DNA of 64,000 nt from Flavobacterium reichenbachii (GTDB lineage Bacteria > Bacteroidota > Bacteroidia > Flavobacteriales > Flavobacteriaceae), in NCBI RefSeq assembly GCF_002217435.1, contig NZ_MUHF01000001.1, positions 230,066 to 294,065 on the forward strand. The letters are read 5' to 3'. Made by a program: the position numbers and the translations under genes. Position 1 is the stretch's first letter. Each line of letters begins with the position of its first letter. Under the pieces are notes generated by a model. The model was not told the DNA's origin, did not search any database, and was given only the letters and a program-made list of their open reading frames with translations. Below, piece by piece: positions 19,003 to 28,277 of the stretch.

Positions 19003-19227
19003 TTATTTTTTTACTTCTTTAGCAGTTTCTTCAACTTTTGCAGCAGCAGAATCAACTTTTGCAGCAGCAGAATCAACAGTTGCAGCAGCAGAATCAACTA
19101 CAGCAGCAGCAGAATCAACAGCAACAGCAGTAGAATCTACGTTTTCAGTAGCTGCAGCGTCAGCTTTTTTACAAGATACAACAGTTAAAACAGCAACAAC
19201 AGCTAAACTTAAAAATACTTTTTTCAT
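19003..19227 (-). CDS. small Ala-rich lipoprotein with VDSAAA repeats
   Basis: A 74-residue predicted lipoprotein. Hydrophobic residues 4-17 end in the lipobox VVSC with Cys19 as the lipidation site. The mature part contains a 7-residue periodic repeat: VDSTAVA, VDSAAAV, VDSAAAT, VDSAAAK, VDSAAAK, then VEETAKEVKK. A heptad-like pattern with small residues suggests an extended helix or a small coiled coil, reminiscent in form of Lpp-type lipoproteins, though no homology is claimed. The gene is short, AT-flanked and has its own terminator and a TATCTTTG -7-like box (19265-19272 complement). Confidence 0.8.
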   Translation of the reverse strand: MKKVFLSLAVVAVLTVVSCKKADAAATENVDSTAVAVDSAAAVVDSAAATVDSAAAKVDSAAAKVEETAKEVKK

Positions 19228-19576
19228 CTTACTTTATTATAAAAGGTTAATTATTAATTCGTGGCAAAGATATAAATTTTTTAATATGTAAAATATTTTT
19301 TTATTTTTTTTTTAAAATATTTTCATTGCTCACGATTATCTTAGTTATCAAAGAATATGCCAAACAAACACAAATGCGAGGTATTATTGTATTTTTTGAG
19401 TAAATTATTTTTTACTGAATATTCTACAAGAGAATTGCTTGTTTGTTTCTTTTGATTGCAGTTTATTTTGTTTTTTACTGGTTTTTATATAGTCTTTAAA
19501 AACTAAAATAAGTCCGTTTTGTAAAACTCAATATCAGATATAGTCTATGTATTCTTAAAACAAAGGATAAATCTGT
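19228..19576. other. 349-bp AT-rich intergenic gap
   Basis: The right-hand promoter side of the lipoprotein gene occupies the first 50 bases. Beyond that I see only AT-rich sequence, with no open frame, tRNA or convincing hairpin. Confidence 0.5.
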
Positions 19577-20809
19577 TTATTTAGATATGATTTTCATAAT
19601 GCATTCTGTTGCTCCTTTGTTGTTCTGAATATACGATTTACAGATGTTGCTTTTTTCTTTAAATAAACTTTCGTCGCTAAGTAAAAGGTCTAAATTTTGT
19701 TTTAATGTTTCGAAATTCGAAATCGAAATACAGCCTCCAAGTTTAACCAGCGTAATGGCTTCGGCAAAATTATCGTAATTTGGGCCAATTAATATAGGCA
19801 GTCCAAATGTTGCCGGTTCCAGAATATTATGAATCCCGGGATTTCCAAATCCACCCCCAACATATGCAATAGTTCCATAGCTGTAAATTTTGGTAAGCAG
19901 ACCAATTGTGTCGATGATAAAAACCGAATAACTGGATAAATCTTTATTTTCTTTTTCTGAAAATAAAATGACTGGCTTTTTAATCTTCGACTTGAGATCT
20001 TCTATTTGATCTCCTTTTATATTGTGAGGTGCAATAATGAATTTTATATCTTCTTCGGCCTGATTAATATATTCAATTAAAAGAGCTTCATCTTTTGGCC
20101 ATGAACTTCCTATAACAATTGTCGGTTTATTATTTTTAAAATTTTCAATAAAATCAAGCGAATTGTCTCTGCTTAAAATTGCATTTACGCGATCAAAACG
20201 TGTATCGCCGGAAACTACTACGTTATTAAACCCAATTGCCTCAATTTTTTGTTTCGAGCTTTCGTTCTGAACAAAAAAATAAGTAAAAGCTTTAAGTGCT
20301 TTTCTGTAAAATCCTCCGTACCATTTAAAAAACATTTGGTTGTCTCTAAAGATTCCCGAAATCAAATAAGTTGGGGTTTTGCTTGTTTCAAGTTCTTTTA
20401 AGTAATTCAGCCAAAACTCATATTTAATAAAAAAAGCAAATTCAGGATGAACGAGTTTTAAAAATTGTCTGGCATTTCTTTTTGTGTCTAAAGGAAGATA
20501 AATAGTAACATCTGCAACAGTGTTATTTTTACGCACTTCATATCCAGAAGGAGAAAAAAAGGTTACGACTATTTTATGTGAAGGATATTTTTCTTTTATT
20601 TTTTCTATAACGGGTAAGCCTTGCTCATACTCGCCAAGCGAAGCCGAATGAAACCAAATGGTTTTATCAGAAGGTTTTATCTTTTTTTCTAAAACAGCAA
20701 AAACATTTTTTCGGCCCTCGACAAAAAGTTTAATTTTTGGGCTGAAAAGTGCAACAAATTTGAGAAAAAAAAACGCAAGTGAAACTACTAAATTGTATAA
20801 AAAAAGCAT
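19577..20809 (-). CDS. waaA: 3-deoxy-D-manno-octulosonic acid transferase
   Basis: A 410-residue GT30 enzyme that adds Kdo to lipid A precursor at the inner membrane. An N-terminal hydrophobic anchor (about residues 1-22) is followed by the GT-B fold. The family blocks WFHSASLGEYEQGLPVI (acceptor side, with the catalytic Glu in GE), TFFSPSGYEVR, FIKYEFWLNYL and IGSSWPKDE are present, and near the C-terminus AYVGGGFGNPGIHNILEPA binds the CMP-Kdo donor. Length is normal. It is divergent from the DegT aminotransferase gene. Confidence 0.92.
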   Translation of the reverse strand: MLFLYNLVVSLAFFFLKFVALFSPKIKLFVEGRKNVFAVLEKKIKPSDKTIWFHSASLGEYEQGLPVIEKIKEKYPSHKIVVTFFSPSGYEVRKNNTVADVTIYLPLDTKRNARQFLKLVHPEFAFFIKYEFWLNYLKELETSKTPTYLISGIFRDNQMFFKWYGGFYRKALKAFTYFFVQNESSKQKIEAIGFNNVVVSGDTRFDRVNAILSRDNSLDFIENFKNNKPTIVIGSSWPKDEALLIEYINQAEEDIKFIIAPHNIKGDQIEDLKSKIKKPVILFSEKENKDLSSYSVFIIDTIGLLTKIYSYGTIAYVGGGFGNPGIHNILEPATFGLPILIGPNYDNFAEAITLVKLGGCISISNFETLKQNLDLLLSDESLFKEKSNICKSYIQNNKGATECIMKIISK

Positions 20810-20942
20810 GTGTAAATTTTTGCAGCTAAATTACGTTTCTTTCGACTATTTTCATTGTTTGAATTATTAAATAACTATTTTTGTTCTTCCCTTTGAAGAT
20901 TAGAAGTTGAAAACTGATCTTTAATTTTAAAAAATATTGGAA

Positions 20943-22073
20943 ATGAAAAAAATTCAAATGGTTGACTTAAAAAGTCAATATGAAAAAATAAAAACAACTG
21001 TTGATGCTTCAATTCAGGAAGTTTTAGACACAAATACTTATATTAATGGACCTTTAGTTCATCAGTTTCAAAAAAATCTAGAAGAATATTTAGGTGCTAA
21101 ACACGTAATTCCTTGTGCAAACGGAACCGATGCATTGCAAATTGCAATGATGGGATTGGATCTAAAACCAGGTGATGAGGTTATTACTGCAGATTTTACT
21201 TTTGCAGCAACTGTTGAGGTAATTGCCTTATTGCAATTAACGCCTGTTTTGGTAGATGTTGATGTTGTAAATATGAATATTGATATTGAGGCAATTAAAA
21301 AAGCAATTACACCAAAAACAAAAGCAATTGTTCCAGTACACTTATTTGGACGAGCTGCCAATATGGATGCGATTATGGAAATTGCGGCAGAACATAATTT
21401 ATATGTAATTGAAGATAATGCACAGGCAATAGGTGCCGATTATATTTCTAAATCAGGTATAAAAAGCAAAGTTGGAGTAATTGGTCACGTTGCAGCAACT
21501 TCATTTTTTCCGTCTAAAAACCTAGGCTGTTACGGAGATGGAGGAGCAATTTTTACAAATGATGATAAATTAGCGCACATTATCCGCGGAATCGTAAATC
21601 ACGGTATGTACGAGCGTTATCATCATGACGTTGTTGGAGTTAATTCACGTTTAGACAGTATTCAGGCTGGAGTTTTAAATGCAAAACTGCCTCTTTTAGA
21701 CGAATATAATAAAGCGCGTCGACGTGCAGCAACAAAATATAATGCAGCTTTCGCTGGAAATGCACATGTTATCACTCCGGAATTTGATGCAAACGAAAAT
21801 GATCACGTTTTTCATCAATATGTTTTAAGAATTGTCGATGCAGATCGTAATGCTTTAATGCAGCATTTGTTAGACAAAGGGATTCCCTGCGCAATTTATT
21901 ATCCGATCCCGCTGCATTCTCAAAAAGCTTATGTAAATGTACGTTACAAAGAAGAACAATTTCCTGTAACTAATCAATTAGTAAAAGAAGTAATTGCGCT
22001 GCCAATGCATACAGAACTAGATGATGAGCAGATAAAATTTATTACTGATTCTGTTTTAGGATTTTTGAAATAA
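20943..22073 (+). CDS. DegT/DnrJ/EryC1/StrS family aminotransferase
   Basis: A 376-residue PLP-dependent sugar aminotransferase acting on nucleotide-linked keto sugars. The internal aldimine lysine is in FFPSKNLGCYGDGG. Typical blocks are NGTDALQIAMMGL, DFTFAATVEVIALL, VHLFGRAANMD and VIEDNAQAIGADY. I place the start at ATG 20943 (MKKIQMVDLKSQYEK); a TTG two codons upstream is an unlikely alternative. Its neighbour is galE, about 130 bp downstream on the same strand, so the pair may serve surface polysaccharide synthesis. Confidence 0.9.
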   Translation: MKKIQMVDLKSQYEKIKTTVDASIQEVLDTNTYINGPLVHQFQKNLEEYLGAKHVIPCANGTDALQIAMMGLDLKPGDEVITADFTFAATVEVIALLQLTPVLVDVDVVNMNIDIEAIKKAITPKTKAIVPVHLFGRAANMDAIMEIAAEHNLYVIEDNAQAIGADYISKSGIKSKVGVIGHVAATSFFPSKNLGCYGDGGAIFTNDDKLAHIIRGIVNHGMYERYHHDVVGVNSRLDSIQAGVLNAKLPLLDEYNKARRRAATKYNAAFAGNAHVITPEFDANENDHVFHQYVLRIVDADRNALMQHLLDKGIPCAIYYPIPLHSQKAYVNVRYKEEQFPVTNQLVKEVIALPMHTELDDEQIKFITDSVLGFLK

Positions 22074-22205
22074 GAAATTTAGAGTAAAGAACAAAGAATA
22101 AGGAGAAAAGAATTTAAAAAGGAAAACAGAGTAAATTGAGATAGAAAAAACACACACAGTTTGTAAGTCTATTTTCTTTATTCTATTTTCTATAATCTAA
22201 AATAT

Positions 22206-23222
22206 ATGAAAATATTAGTAACAGGAGGATTGGGATTTATTGGTTCGCATACCGTAGTCGAGTTGCAAAATGAAGGCTTTGAAGTTGTGATAATTGATGA
22301 TCTTTCTAATTCTTCAGAAGATGTTTTAAAAGGAATTCAAGCAATTACAGGAAAACTGCCTGTCTTTGAAAAAATAGATCTAAGAGAGAAAAGCGCCATT
22401 CAGGATTTCTTTAAAAAACATTCTGATGTTACCGGAGTTATTCATTTTGCAGCTTCAAAAGCAGTTGGCGAAAGTGTAGAAAACCCTTTATTGTACTACG
22501 AAAATAATATTGGAACATTGGTTTATTTGTTACAGCAGCTGCAGCAAAAACCAGAAGCTAGTTTTATCTTTAGTTCGTCATGTACGGTTTACGGTCAAGC
22601 CGAAAAAATGCCAATTACAGAAGATGCACCTGTTCAGACAGCAATGTCTCCTTATGGAAATACAAAACAAATTGGAGAAGAGATTATTACAGATACGGTT
22701 AAAGTAACCAATATCTGTGCTATTTTATTGCGCTATTTTAATCCGGTTGGAGCGCACTCTTCTACTGAAATAGGAGAACTGCCCTTGGGTGTTCCTCAAA
22801 ATTTAGTGCCTTTTATCACGCAGACAGGTGCAGGGCTGCGTAAAGAATTGTCTGTTTTTGGAAATGATTATTCAACTCCGGACGGAACCGCAGTTCGGGA
22901 TTATATTCATGTCGTAGATATTGCGAAAGCACATGTAATAGCGTTACAACGTTTATTAAACAAAAAAAATCTGGCTAAAGTTGAAACTTTCAATCTGGGA
23001 ACAGGAAAAGGAAGTTCTGTTCTTGAGGTCATTACAAGTTTTGAAAAAGTAAGCAATAAAAAATTACCATATAAGATTATGCCTCGCCGTGAAGGTGATG
23101 TTACCGAAGCGTATGCAAACACTGATAAAGCAAATAATGTTTTAGGATGGAAGGCAGAATTATCATTGGATGAAGCAATGGCAAGTGCTTGGAAATGGGA
23201 ACAAAAAATAAGGAATAAATAA
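22206..23222 (+). CDS. galE: UDP-glucose 4-epimerase GalE
   Basis: A 338-residue short-chain dehydrogenase/reductase that interconverts UDP-glucose and UDP-galactose using bound NAD. The Rossmann motif VTGGLGFIGSHT is at residues 5-16, the FSSSCTVYG active-site Ser block is near 120, and YGNTK supplies the YxxxK catalytic pair near 146. LLRYFNPVGAH and ETFNLGTGKGSSVLEV are also diagnostic. Length is standard. It sits in line with the DegT aminotransferase. Confidence 0.93.
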   Translation: MKILVTGGLGFIGSHTVVELQNEGFEVVIIDDLSNSSEDVLKGIQAITGKLPVFEKIDLREKSAIQDFFKKHSDVTGVIHFAASKAVGESVENPLLYYENNIGTLVYLLQQLQQKPEASFIFSSSCTVYGQAEKMPITEDAPVQTAMSPYGNTKQIGEEIITDTVKVTNICAILLRYFNPVGAHSSTEIGELPLGVPQNLVPFITQTGAGLRKELSVFGNDYSTPDGTAVRDYIHVVDIAKAHVIALQRLLNKKNLAKVETFNLGTGKGSSVLEVITSFEKVSNKKLPYKIMPRREGDVTEAYANTDKANNVLGWKAELSLDEAMASAWKWEQKIRNK

Positions 23223-23291
23223 TTTCTTAAGTTGAAATTGTAAAATTTTAAGATCCCAAATTATAGTACTATAGTTTGGGATTTTTTTTAA

Positions 23292-24209
23292 ATGGCATTT
23301 ATTATGAAACAAAATTTAGATTATAGATTAATATTTGCTTTGGCGGCAGTTGGCATCATTTGGGGTACGACGTTTTTAGGCATTAGGGTAGCTGTGGAGA
23401 CAATTCCGCCGTGGTTTGTAACCTCTATTCGTCAAGGATTGGCGGGAATGATAATGATGACTATTTTATTGTTCAAAAAAGAATTAAAGTGGATTGGGTG
23501 GGAAAATTTAAAGCAGCAACTTGTTCCTTCAGTTTTAATGATTGTAGTTGCTAATGGTTTTACAACGATTGCTGAGCAGACTCTTCCCAGCGGATTGGCG
23601 TCTGTAATAAGTGCTTTGTCTCCAATACTTATTTTTCTGGGCAGTATTTTATTTGGATTGCAAAAAATAAGTTTGAGAGGACTTCTAGGAGTAATTATTG
23701 GGTTTTCCGGAGTAGTTTTCATATTCAAAGACGGACTCGGATCATTTTTGGATGCGAATTATAAAACGGGCATGGTATTCATGGTATTCGCAATCTTAGC
23801 ATGGGCAGCAGGGACGATTTATACTAAAACGCATGCTAATAAATCAAGTAATATTGTACTCAATTTGTTTTATCAATTTACAATGGCTTCCTGTATTCAG
23901 CTGGTTTTGGCTTCTATTTTTTCTCCAAATCCAGATTTAAGTTCTTGGAGTTCAAGAAGTATTTTTGCAGCTTTATATTTATCGATTTTTGGATCTGTGA
24001 TTGCATTTTTCTGTTATAATTATGCTTTAAAGCATGTTACAGCAGTTCAGGTTTCTATTTTGTCATATGTGAATACGATAATTGCTGTTTTTCTGGGATG
24101 GCTTCTTTTAGATGAAATAATTACGGTTGATTTTCTTATTGCTACAGCACTTATTATTCTTGGGGTTTTTATTGTGAACTACAAGAAAAAAGAAAAGAAG
24201 GTTTTGTAA
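23292..24209 (+). CDS. EamA/DMT family transporter
   Basis: A 305-residue membrane protein with about ten hydrophobic helices in two EamA halves, the drug/metabolite transporter pattern. The first half has WGTTFLGIRVAVETIPPWF, and PSGLASVISALSPIL is a family hallmark; the second begins near FAILAWAAGTIYTKTHANK. The tail is basic (NYKKKEKK). The substrate is unknown; relatives export amino acids or metabolites. The start could equally be the ATG four codons downstream (MKQNLDYRL). Confidence 0.87.
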   Translation: MAFIMKQNLDYRLIFALAAVGIIWGTTFLGIRVAVETIPPWFVTSIRQGLAGMIMMTILLFKKELKWIGWENLKQQLVPSVLMIVVANGFTTIAEQTLPSGLASVISALSPILIFLGSILFGLQKISLRGLLGVIIGFSGVVFIFKDGLGSFLDANYKTGMVFMVFAILAWAAGTIYTKTHANKSSNIVLNLFYQFTMASCIQLVLASIFSPNPDLSSWSSRSIFAALYLSIFGSVIAFFCYNYALKHVTAVQVSILSYVNTIIAVFLGWLLLDEIITVDFLIATALIILGVFIVNYKKKEKKVL

Positions 24210-24302
24210 TGTTGAATAGTTTTATATTCAAAAGTAAAATTCTACATAATCAATTTTGATTGAATTTATTTTGTAAATTTATAAGATTGAAATGTAAGAA
24301 TT

Positions 24303-24497
24303 ATGGCAGGTGAAAAAATAAATAAGGAAAATAAGGTAGAAGAACCGAGAGTAGAATACGAAGTTCAAAAACCTAAATTTAAAGGAATACACCCTGAAAC
24401 TTTTGATTTTCATGCCGAGTTTGCAAAAGGATTAACGCCAGAGGAGTTTAAAGCTGAAATGTCTAAACGAATTAAAGCTTATCCTTGGAAAAAATAA
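24303..24497 (+). CDS. small hypothetical protein
   Basis: A 64-residue charged, hydrophilic protein (MAGEKINKENKVEE...) with the C-terminal block FAKGLTPEEFKAEMSKRIKAYPWKK. There is no signal peptide, membrane segment or Cys. Its clean ATG, plausible codon use and position between two oppositely oriented units support a real gene, but I do not recognise a named family. Confidence 0.55.
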   Translation: MAGEKINKENKVEEPRVEYEVQKPKFKGIHPETFDFHAEFAKGLTPEEFKAEMSKRIKAYPWKK

Positions 24498-24592
24498 TTT
24501 TAAAGAGAAGTTCTTGAATATTTTGATGATTTAGTTTATGTTCTTTTTAAGAAGGAATATTTTGGTTTTGTCAAATTAGCTTAAATGTTTGC

Positions 24593-26485
24593 TTATTGTA
24601 AGCTATCTTTTTTTTCACTTACAGAATTTTGTTCTAAAGTTTTTGTTTCAGATTGCTTTTTTCCTGTTTTTAAGTCAAATGTTGTTATAGTAGTGGTAGT
24701 TTTCTTATTTTCAATATCCTTTTTAAAATCAATATTTATGAATTTAAAAATGGCTATGAATCCCAATATAATTAAAATTAAACCAAATATTGCCCAAAGA
24801 ATAAAATTGCTAATGCCTTTAAAAATTTTCTTTGCAGTAAACAGTAATTTTAATGATGTAATAAAATAAAAAAGTACAATCCCAAAAACTAGCATAAATG
24901 CTAAAACAGCTCCGATGCTGTGTTTTATTAATTCTGGTAAAACATTTACATTCGCGAGTATAAAAGTTATAAAGGAGGCATAAAGACCAATTACAGTTAT
25001 AATACTGTATTGTTGTTCCTTAATGTCTTTTTTTAATTTTTCATTGATTTCTTTAATGACTTTTGGTGTAAAAGAATAGAATATGCTTTCTTGAATTTTA
25101 AGTTTGTCCCAGTCATTGTCGCATTCATCTAGCAAATATTCATAATTTGAAGGTAGAATGTACTGGCTGTCTATAAATGTTTTGTCGTCTAATTTGCAAT
25201 TTTCCAGCTCGATGTATAAAGGCATTATTTTATTTTTTTGGCAAACTTTAATTTTACTTTTTAAGTTATTTAACTCATTAAAGCTATTTGTAAAAATATT
25301 TTCCAATATTGAAAAATAATCATGTTCCTCGTTATTTAATTCTTTAGGGTTGCTATTTTTAATTATATCGATTAATTCAATTTTTTTTCGTACGTATATT
25401 TTATTTAATATACAATTTGGGTAATCAGTGTTTTCTAATGAATTGATACTGTTGAAGCTTTCGTCTATTTTTGAATTGAAACTTAATAATTTGTCAAATT
25501 TAAAATCAGATTTTATTTTCTTTAAATAATGATTGCAATCCAATGTGAATTGGCAATTTAAAACTAAGTAAGTGCAAGTTTTGAATGAAATGTTATTAAT
25601 TTCGTCATCTTTTATTTTTTCAGAAAAGTAAAGATTAATGTTTTCTAAGATTTCTCGAGTTCTTTTGTACTCACCATCATTAAAACTGTCTTTTAATTTT
25701 ATAATTTTAATATATTTGTGAGAAGAACTTATGTTTAAAGTCTTGTTATCAAGTGATTTTTGAATTTCTTTGCTTAATGAATGAATGTCATTCTTTTTTA
25801 AGCAATTGTATTGAGAATCAATGTTTTTTATAATCGTATCGGGAACATATTCTTCAAGTTTTTGAATTGTTATATTATCTTGATTGAAAATCGAGTACTC
25901 AATTAATTTATTGGTTTTTTTTAATCTTTTTAAAATTTTATAAAGAAGTATAGAGCATTTCGTTCTTGTTTTTGAAACGAAAAATTCAAGAGTAGGATTT
26001 ATTCTCTCTAATTTGTGGTAGATTTCAGAAAGTATTAATATTGTTTTTTCGTCAACAGAATACCCTTCATCCATTTCAGATAATTTGATATTCGCCACAA
26101 AAAGCCAATGCAGAGAATCATCGATTGAAATATTTTTTTCCTGAAAGAAAGATGTTTTTTCAAAAACATCTTCATATTCGAAATTATAAATTTTTATAGA
26201 ATAATTGTCTTTTAATCTATTTGTTATGAAAAGATTGAGGTATTGAAAATGTAAAAGGTAATCTCTAGCTAGATAATATCTTTTTTTGATATAAGGATCT
26301 TGAGTTATTACAGAGTCATCAATACTGTCAAGTTGATTTAAGAGTGATTTGATTTTTTCTGAAAACTTTGCAGAATAATACTCTCCCAAAAACAATGAGG
26401 TAAATAAGTGCTTTCTGAAAGTAATAAAATTGGGTTTTAATTTTATTACATCTTCATTAATTACTATTTTATTAATGTTATCCAA
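24593..26485 (-). CDS. unknown large protein with C-terminal membrane domain (possible effector of a two-gene module)
   Basis: A 630-residue Lys/Asn/Ile-rich protein of no family I recognise. Residues 1 to about 490 appear alpha-helical and soluble. Three hydrophobic segments lie at about 494-511, 525-549 and 560-582, followed by a polar Thr/Lys tail (TTTTITTFDLKTGKK...). The only plausible start near the N-terminus is TTG at 26485-26483; the next ATG is about 145 codons in. The TTG immediately follows, in the same frame, the TAA stop of the upstream 206-residue ORF. It is therefore either a coupled second gene or the main part of one interrupted gene. A soluble sensor-like part plus a membrane part is seen in some anti-phage effectors, but that is only an analogy. 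Confidence 0.6.
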   Translation of the reverse strand: MDNINKIVINEDVIKLKPNFITFRKHLFTSLFLGEYYSAKFSEKIKSLLNQLDSIDDSVITQDPYIKKRYYLARDYLLHFQYLNLFITNRLKDNYSIKIYNFEYEDVFEKTSFFQEKNISIDDSLHWLFVANIKLSEMDEGYSVDEKTILILSEIYHKLERINPTLEFFVSKTRTKCSILLYKILKRLKKTNKLIEYSIFNQDNITIQKLEEYVPDTIIKNIDSQYNCLKKNDIHSLSKEIQKSLDNKTLNISSSHKYIKIIKLKDSFNDGEYKRTREILENINLYFSEKIKDDEINNISFKTCTYLVLNCQFTLDCNHYLKKIKSDFKFDKLLSFNSKIDESFNSINSLENTDYPNCILNKIYVRKKIELIDIIKNSNPKELNNEEHDYFSILENIFTNSFNELNNLKSKIKVCQKNKIMPLYIELENCKLDDKTFIDSQYILPSNYEYLLDECDNDWDKLKIQESIFYSFTPKVIKEINEKLKKDIKEQQYSIITVIGLYASFITFILANVNVLPELIKHSIGAVLAFMLVFGIVLFYFITSLKLLFTAKKIFKGISNFILWAIFGLILIILGFIAIFKFINIDFKKDIENKKTTTTITTFDLKTGKKQSETKTLEQNSVSEKKDSLQ

Positions 26486-27106
26486 TTAAATAATATCTTC
26501 TTCTAATTCTTTAACTAAAGATAGATAAAAAGGGAATTCCATAATATATTTTTGAAATTCTTTTACCAAAGAAATATTGTCGATATTGGTGAATTTTTTT
26601 GTTTCAATGTTTTCCAATAGGCATTCAAATGCATCATTGTTCATTGATATTTTGCTTAACTCAAGAGAGCTTAGGCTAGAAAAACGTTCAATTCTTCGTT
26701 CTTTTAAAAATTTAATTGAATAATCTATTGCAGCTTTTATTTTTACATCTAAATCTGTAAATTCATTCTCCTTAAATTCAAATATTAAACGTGAATTTTC
26801 AAATTTTAATTCTAATTGTTCTGAATCATATATCTCAAAAGTGTCAGCATTAATTTTTCCAATTCTAACACCTTCTAATTTTTCAATATCTGGGAAAAAT
26901 GATAGATTAAAAATTCCTTCCATTAATTGCTCTTTTTTACCATTTGCTATAGTAACAATAAAAGGCAGAAGTAGACATTTTTTTATTGAGAAATTATTGC
27001 TTTCGTTAAAAAAAACAATATCATTCAGATCTCTTGAATTTATAGCAAGAAAATCTTGCGCTACTTTGAAAATAGCATAGCGGATTGCAAGAATTTTATT
27101 GTCCAT
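26486..27106 (-). CDS. unknown protein, first gene of a two-gene module
   Basis: A 206-residue soluble protein starting at a clear ATG. It has an alternating helix/strand pattern with blocks IRYAIFKVAQDFLAI, KKCLLLPFIVTIANG, FNLSFFPDIEKLEGVRIG and ERFSSLSSLELSKISMNND. The layout vaguely recalls Panacea/SocA-like antitoxin or ABC-three-component accessory proteins, but the match is too weak to name. It ends EDII-TAA, and the 630-residue ORF continues in the same frame with no gap. AT-rich base use and the isolated position between core genes suggest an acquired module. Confidence 0.6.
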   Translation of the reverse strand: MDNKILAIRYAIFKVAQDFLAINSRDLNDIVFFNESNNFSIKKCLLLPFIVTIANGKKEQLMEGIFNLSFFPDIEKLEGVRIGKINADTFEIYDSEQLELKFENSRLIFEFKENEFTDLDVKIKAAIDYSIKFLKERRIERFSSLSSLELSKISMNNDAFECLLENIETKKFTNIDNISLVKEFQKYIMEFPFYLSLVKELEEDII

Positions 27107-27254
27107 AATAGTGTTTTTTAGGTGGGTGCAAAAGTAACCTTTTTTTCAAATTTACAATAAAGTTTTAATAAAAAAAATGTCATTTTGAATTTTAACTTAT
27201 ATTTTTTAATTTGTTAATAATCAAAATTTTAGTTTGAATGGTATTAAAAAAAAA

Positions 27255-27280
27255 TCTCATAAAACATTTCGTTCATGAGA
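27255..27280 (-). terminator. possible terminator downstream of fabD
   Basis: On the minus strand a short stem TCTCAT/ATGAGA is followed by nine T residues (complement of 27246-27254). It is about 50 bp past the fabD stop, and the stem is only 6 bp. Confidence 0.5.
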
Positions 27281-27332
27281 ATTTAATATATAATTATTGT
27301 TGATTAATTGAAAACTGAATACTAAACACTAA

Positions 27333-28208
27333 TTAAGCATTCGCCGTAACCGCTTCTTTATCAATTTTATTAATCAAACCAGCCAACACTTTTCCAGGTC
27401 CAACTTCTGTAAACAAAGTAGCGCCGTCAGCGATCATTTGCTGAACTGATTGAGTCCATTTCACTGGAGCAGTTAATTGTATGATTAAGTTCTTTTTGAT
27501 TTCGTTTGCATCAGAAACAGCATTTGCTGTAACGTTTTGGTAAACCGGGCAAATAGGATTAGAGAACGTTGTAGCTTCAATTGCAGCTGCTAATTCTTCT
27601 CTTGCCGGTTCCATCATTGGCGAGTGAAATGCTCCTCCAACAGGTAAAATTAAAGCGCGTTTTGCTCCCGCAGCTTTCATTGCTTCACAAGCTTTTTCAA
27701 CTGCTGTAGTTTCTCCGGAAATTACCAATTGTCCAGGGCAGTTGTAATTTGCCGCAACTACAATTCCATCGATAGAAGCACAAACTTCTTCCACAACATT
27801 ATCTGCTAAGCCTAAAACTGCAGCCATTGTTGATGGAGTAATTTCGCAGGCTTTTTGCATTGCCAAAGCACGTTGAGAAACCAATTTCAAACCATCTTCA
27901 AAAGATAAAGTTCCGTTGGCTACTAATGCTGAAAATTCTCCTAAAGAATGTCCTGCAACCATTTCTGGTTTAAAATCTTCGCCTAAAGTTTTTGCTAAAA
28001 TAACAGAATGTAAAAATACAGCAGGCTGCGTAACTTTAGTTTCTTTTAGTTCTTCGGCAGTGCCTTCAAACATAATATCTGTAATTCTAAAACCTAAAAT
28101 TTCATTGGCTTTTTCGAATAATTCTTTGGCTAAAGCCGAGCTTTCATATAAGTCTTTGCCCATTCCTGTAAATTGTGCGCCTTGACCCGGAAATACGTAT
28201 GCTTTCAT
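27333..28208 (-). CDS. fabD: ACP S-malonyltransferase FabD
   Basis: A 291-residue enzyme transferring malonyl from CoA to acyl carrier protein for fatty acid synthesis. N-terminal FPGQGAQFTGMGKDLYE is diagnostic. The nucleophile is Ser in AGHSLGEFSALVA (near residue 90). The conserved Arg region QRALAMQKA, the catalytic His in VGGAFHSPMM (near 198), and FTEVGPGKVLAGL at the C-terminus complete the picture. Normal length. It is separate from other fab genes here. Confidence 0.95.
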   Translation of the reverse strand: MKAYVFPGQGAQFTGMGKDLYESSALAKELFEKANEILGFRITDIMFEGTAEELKETKVTQPAVFLHSVILAKTLGEDFKPEMVAGHSLGEFSALVANGTLSFEDGLKLVSQRALAMQKACEITPSTMAAVLGLADNVVEEVCASIDGIVVAANYNCPGQLVISGETTAVEKACEAMKAAGAKRALILPVGGAFHSPMMEPAREELAAAIEATTFSNPICPVYQNVTANAVSDANEIKKNLIIQLTAPVKWTQSVQQMIADGATLFTEVGPGKVLAGLINKIDKEAVTANA

Positions 28209-28277
28209 TTGTCTAATTTAAGATTGAATTTATGAATTGAAAATTAGTTTCAATTGAAAGGCAAAAATAGTATTTTT

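Noticed and set aside
19020..19130. Short GCAGCAGAATCAAC direct repeats, considered as a CRISPR-like array
   Set aside because: They are codons of the VDSAAA heptads of the lipoprotein gene.
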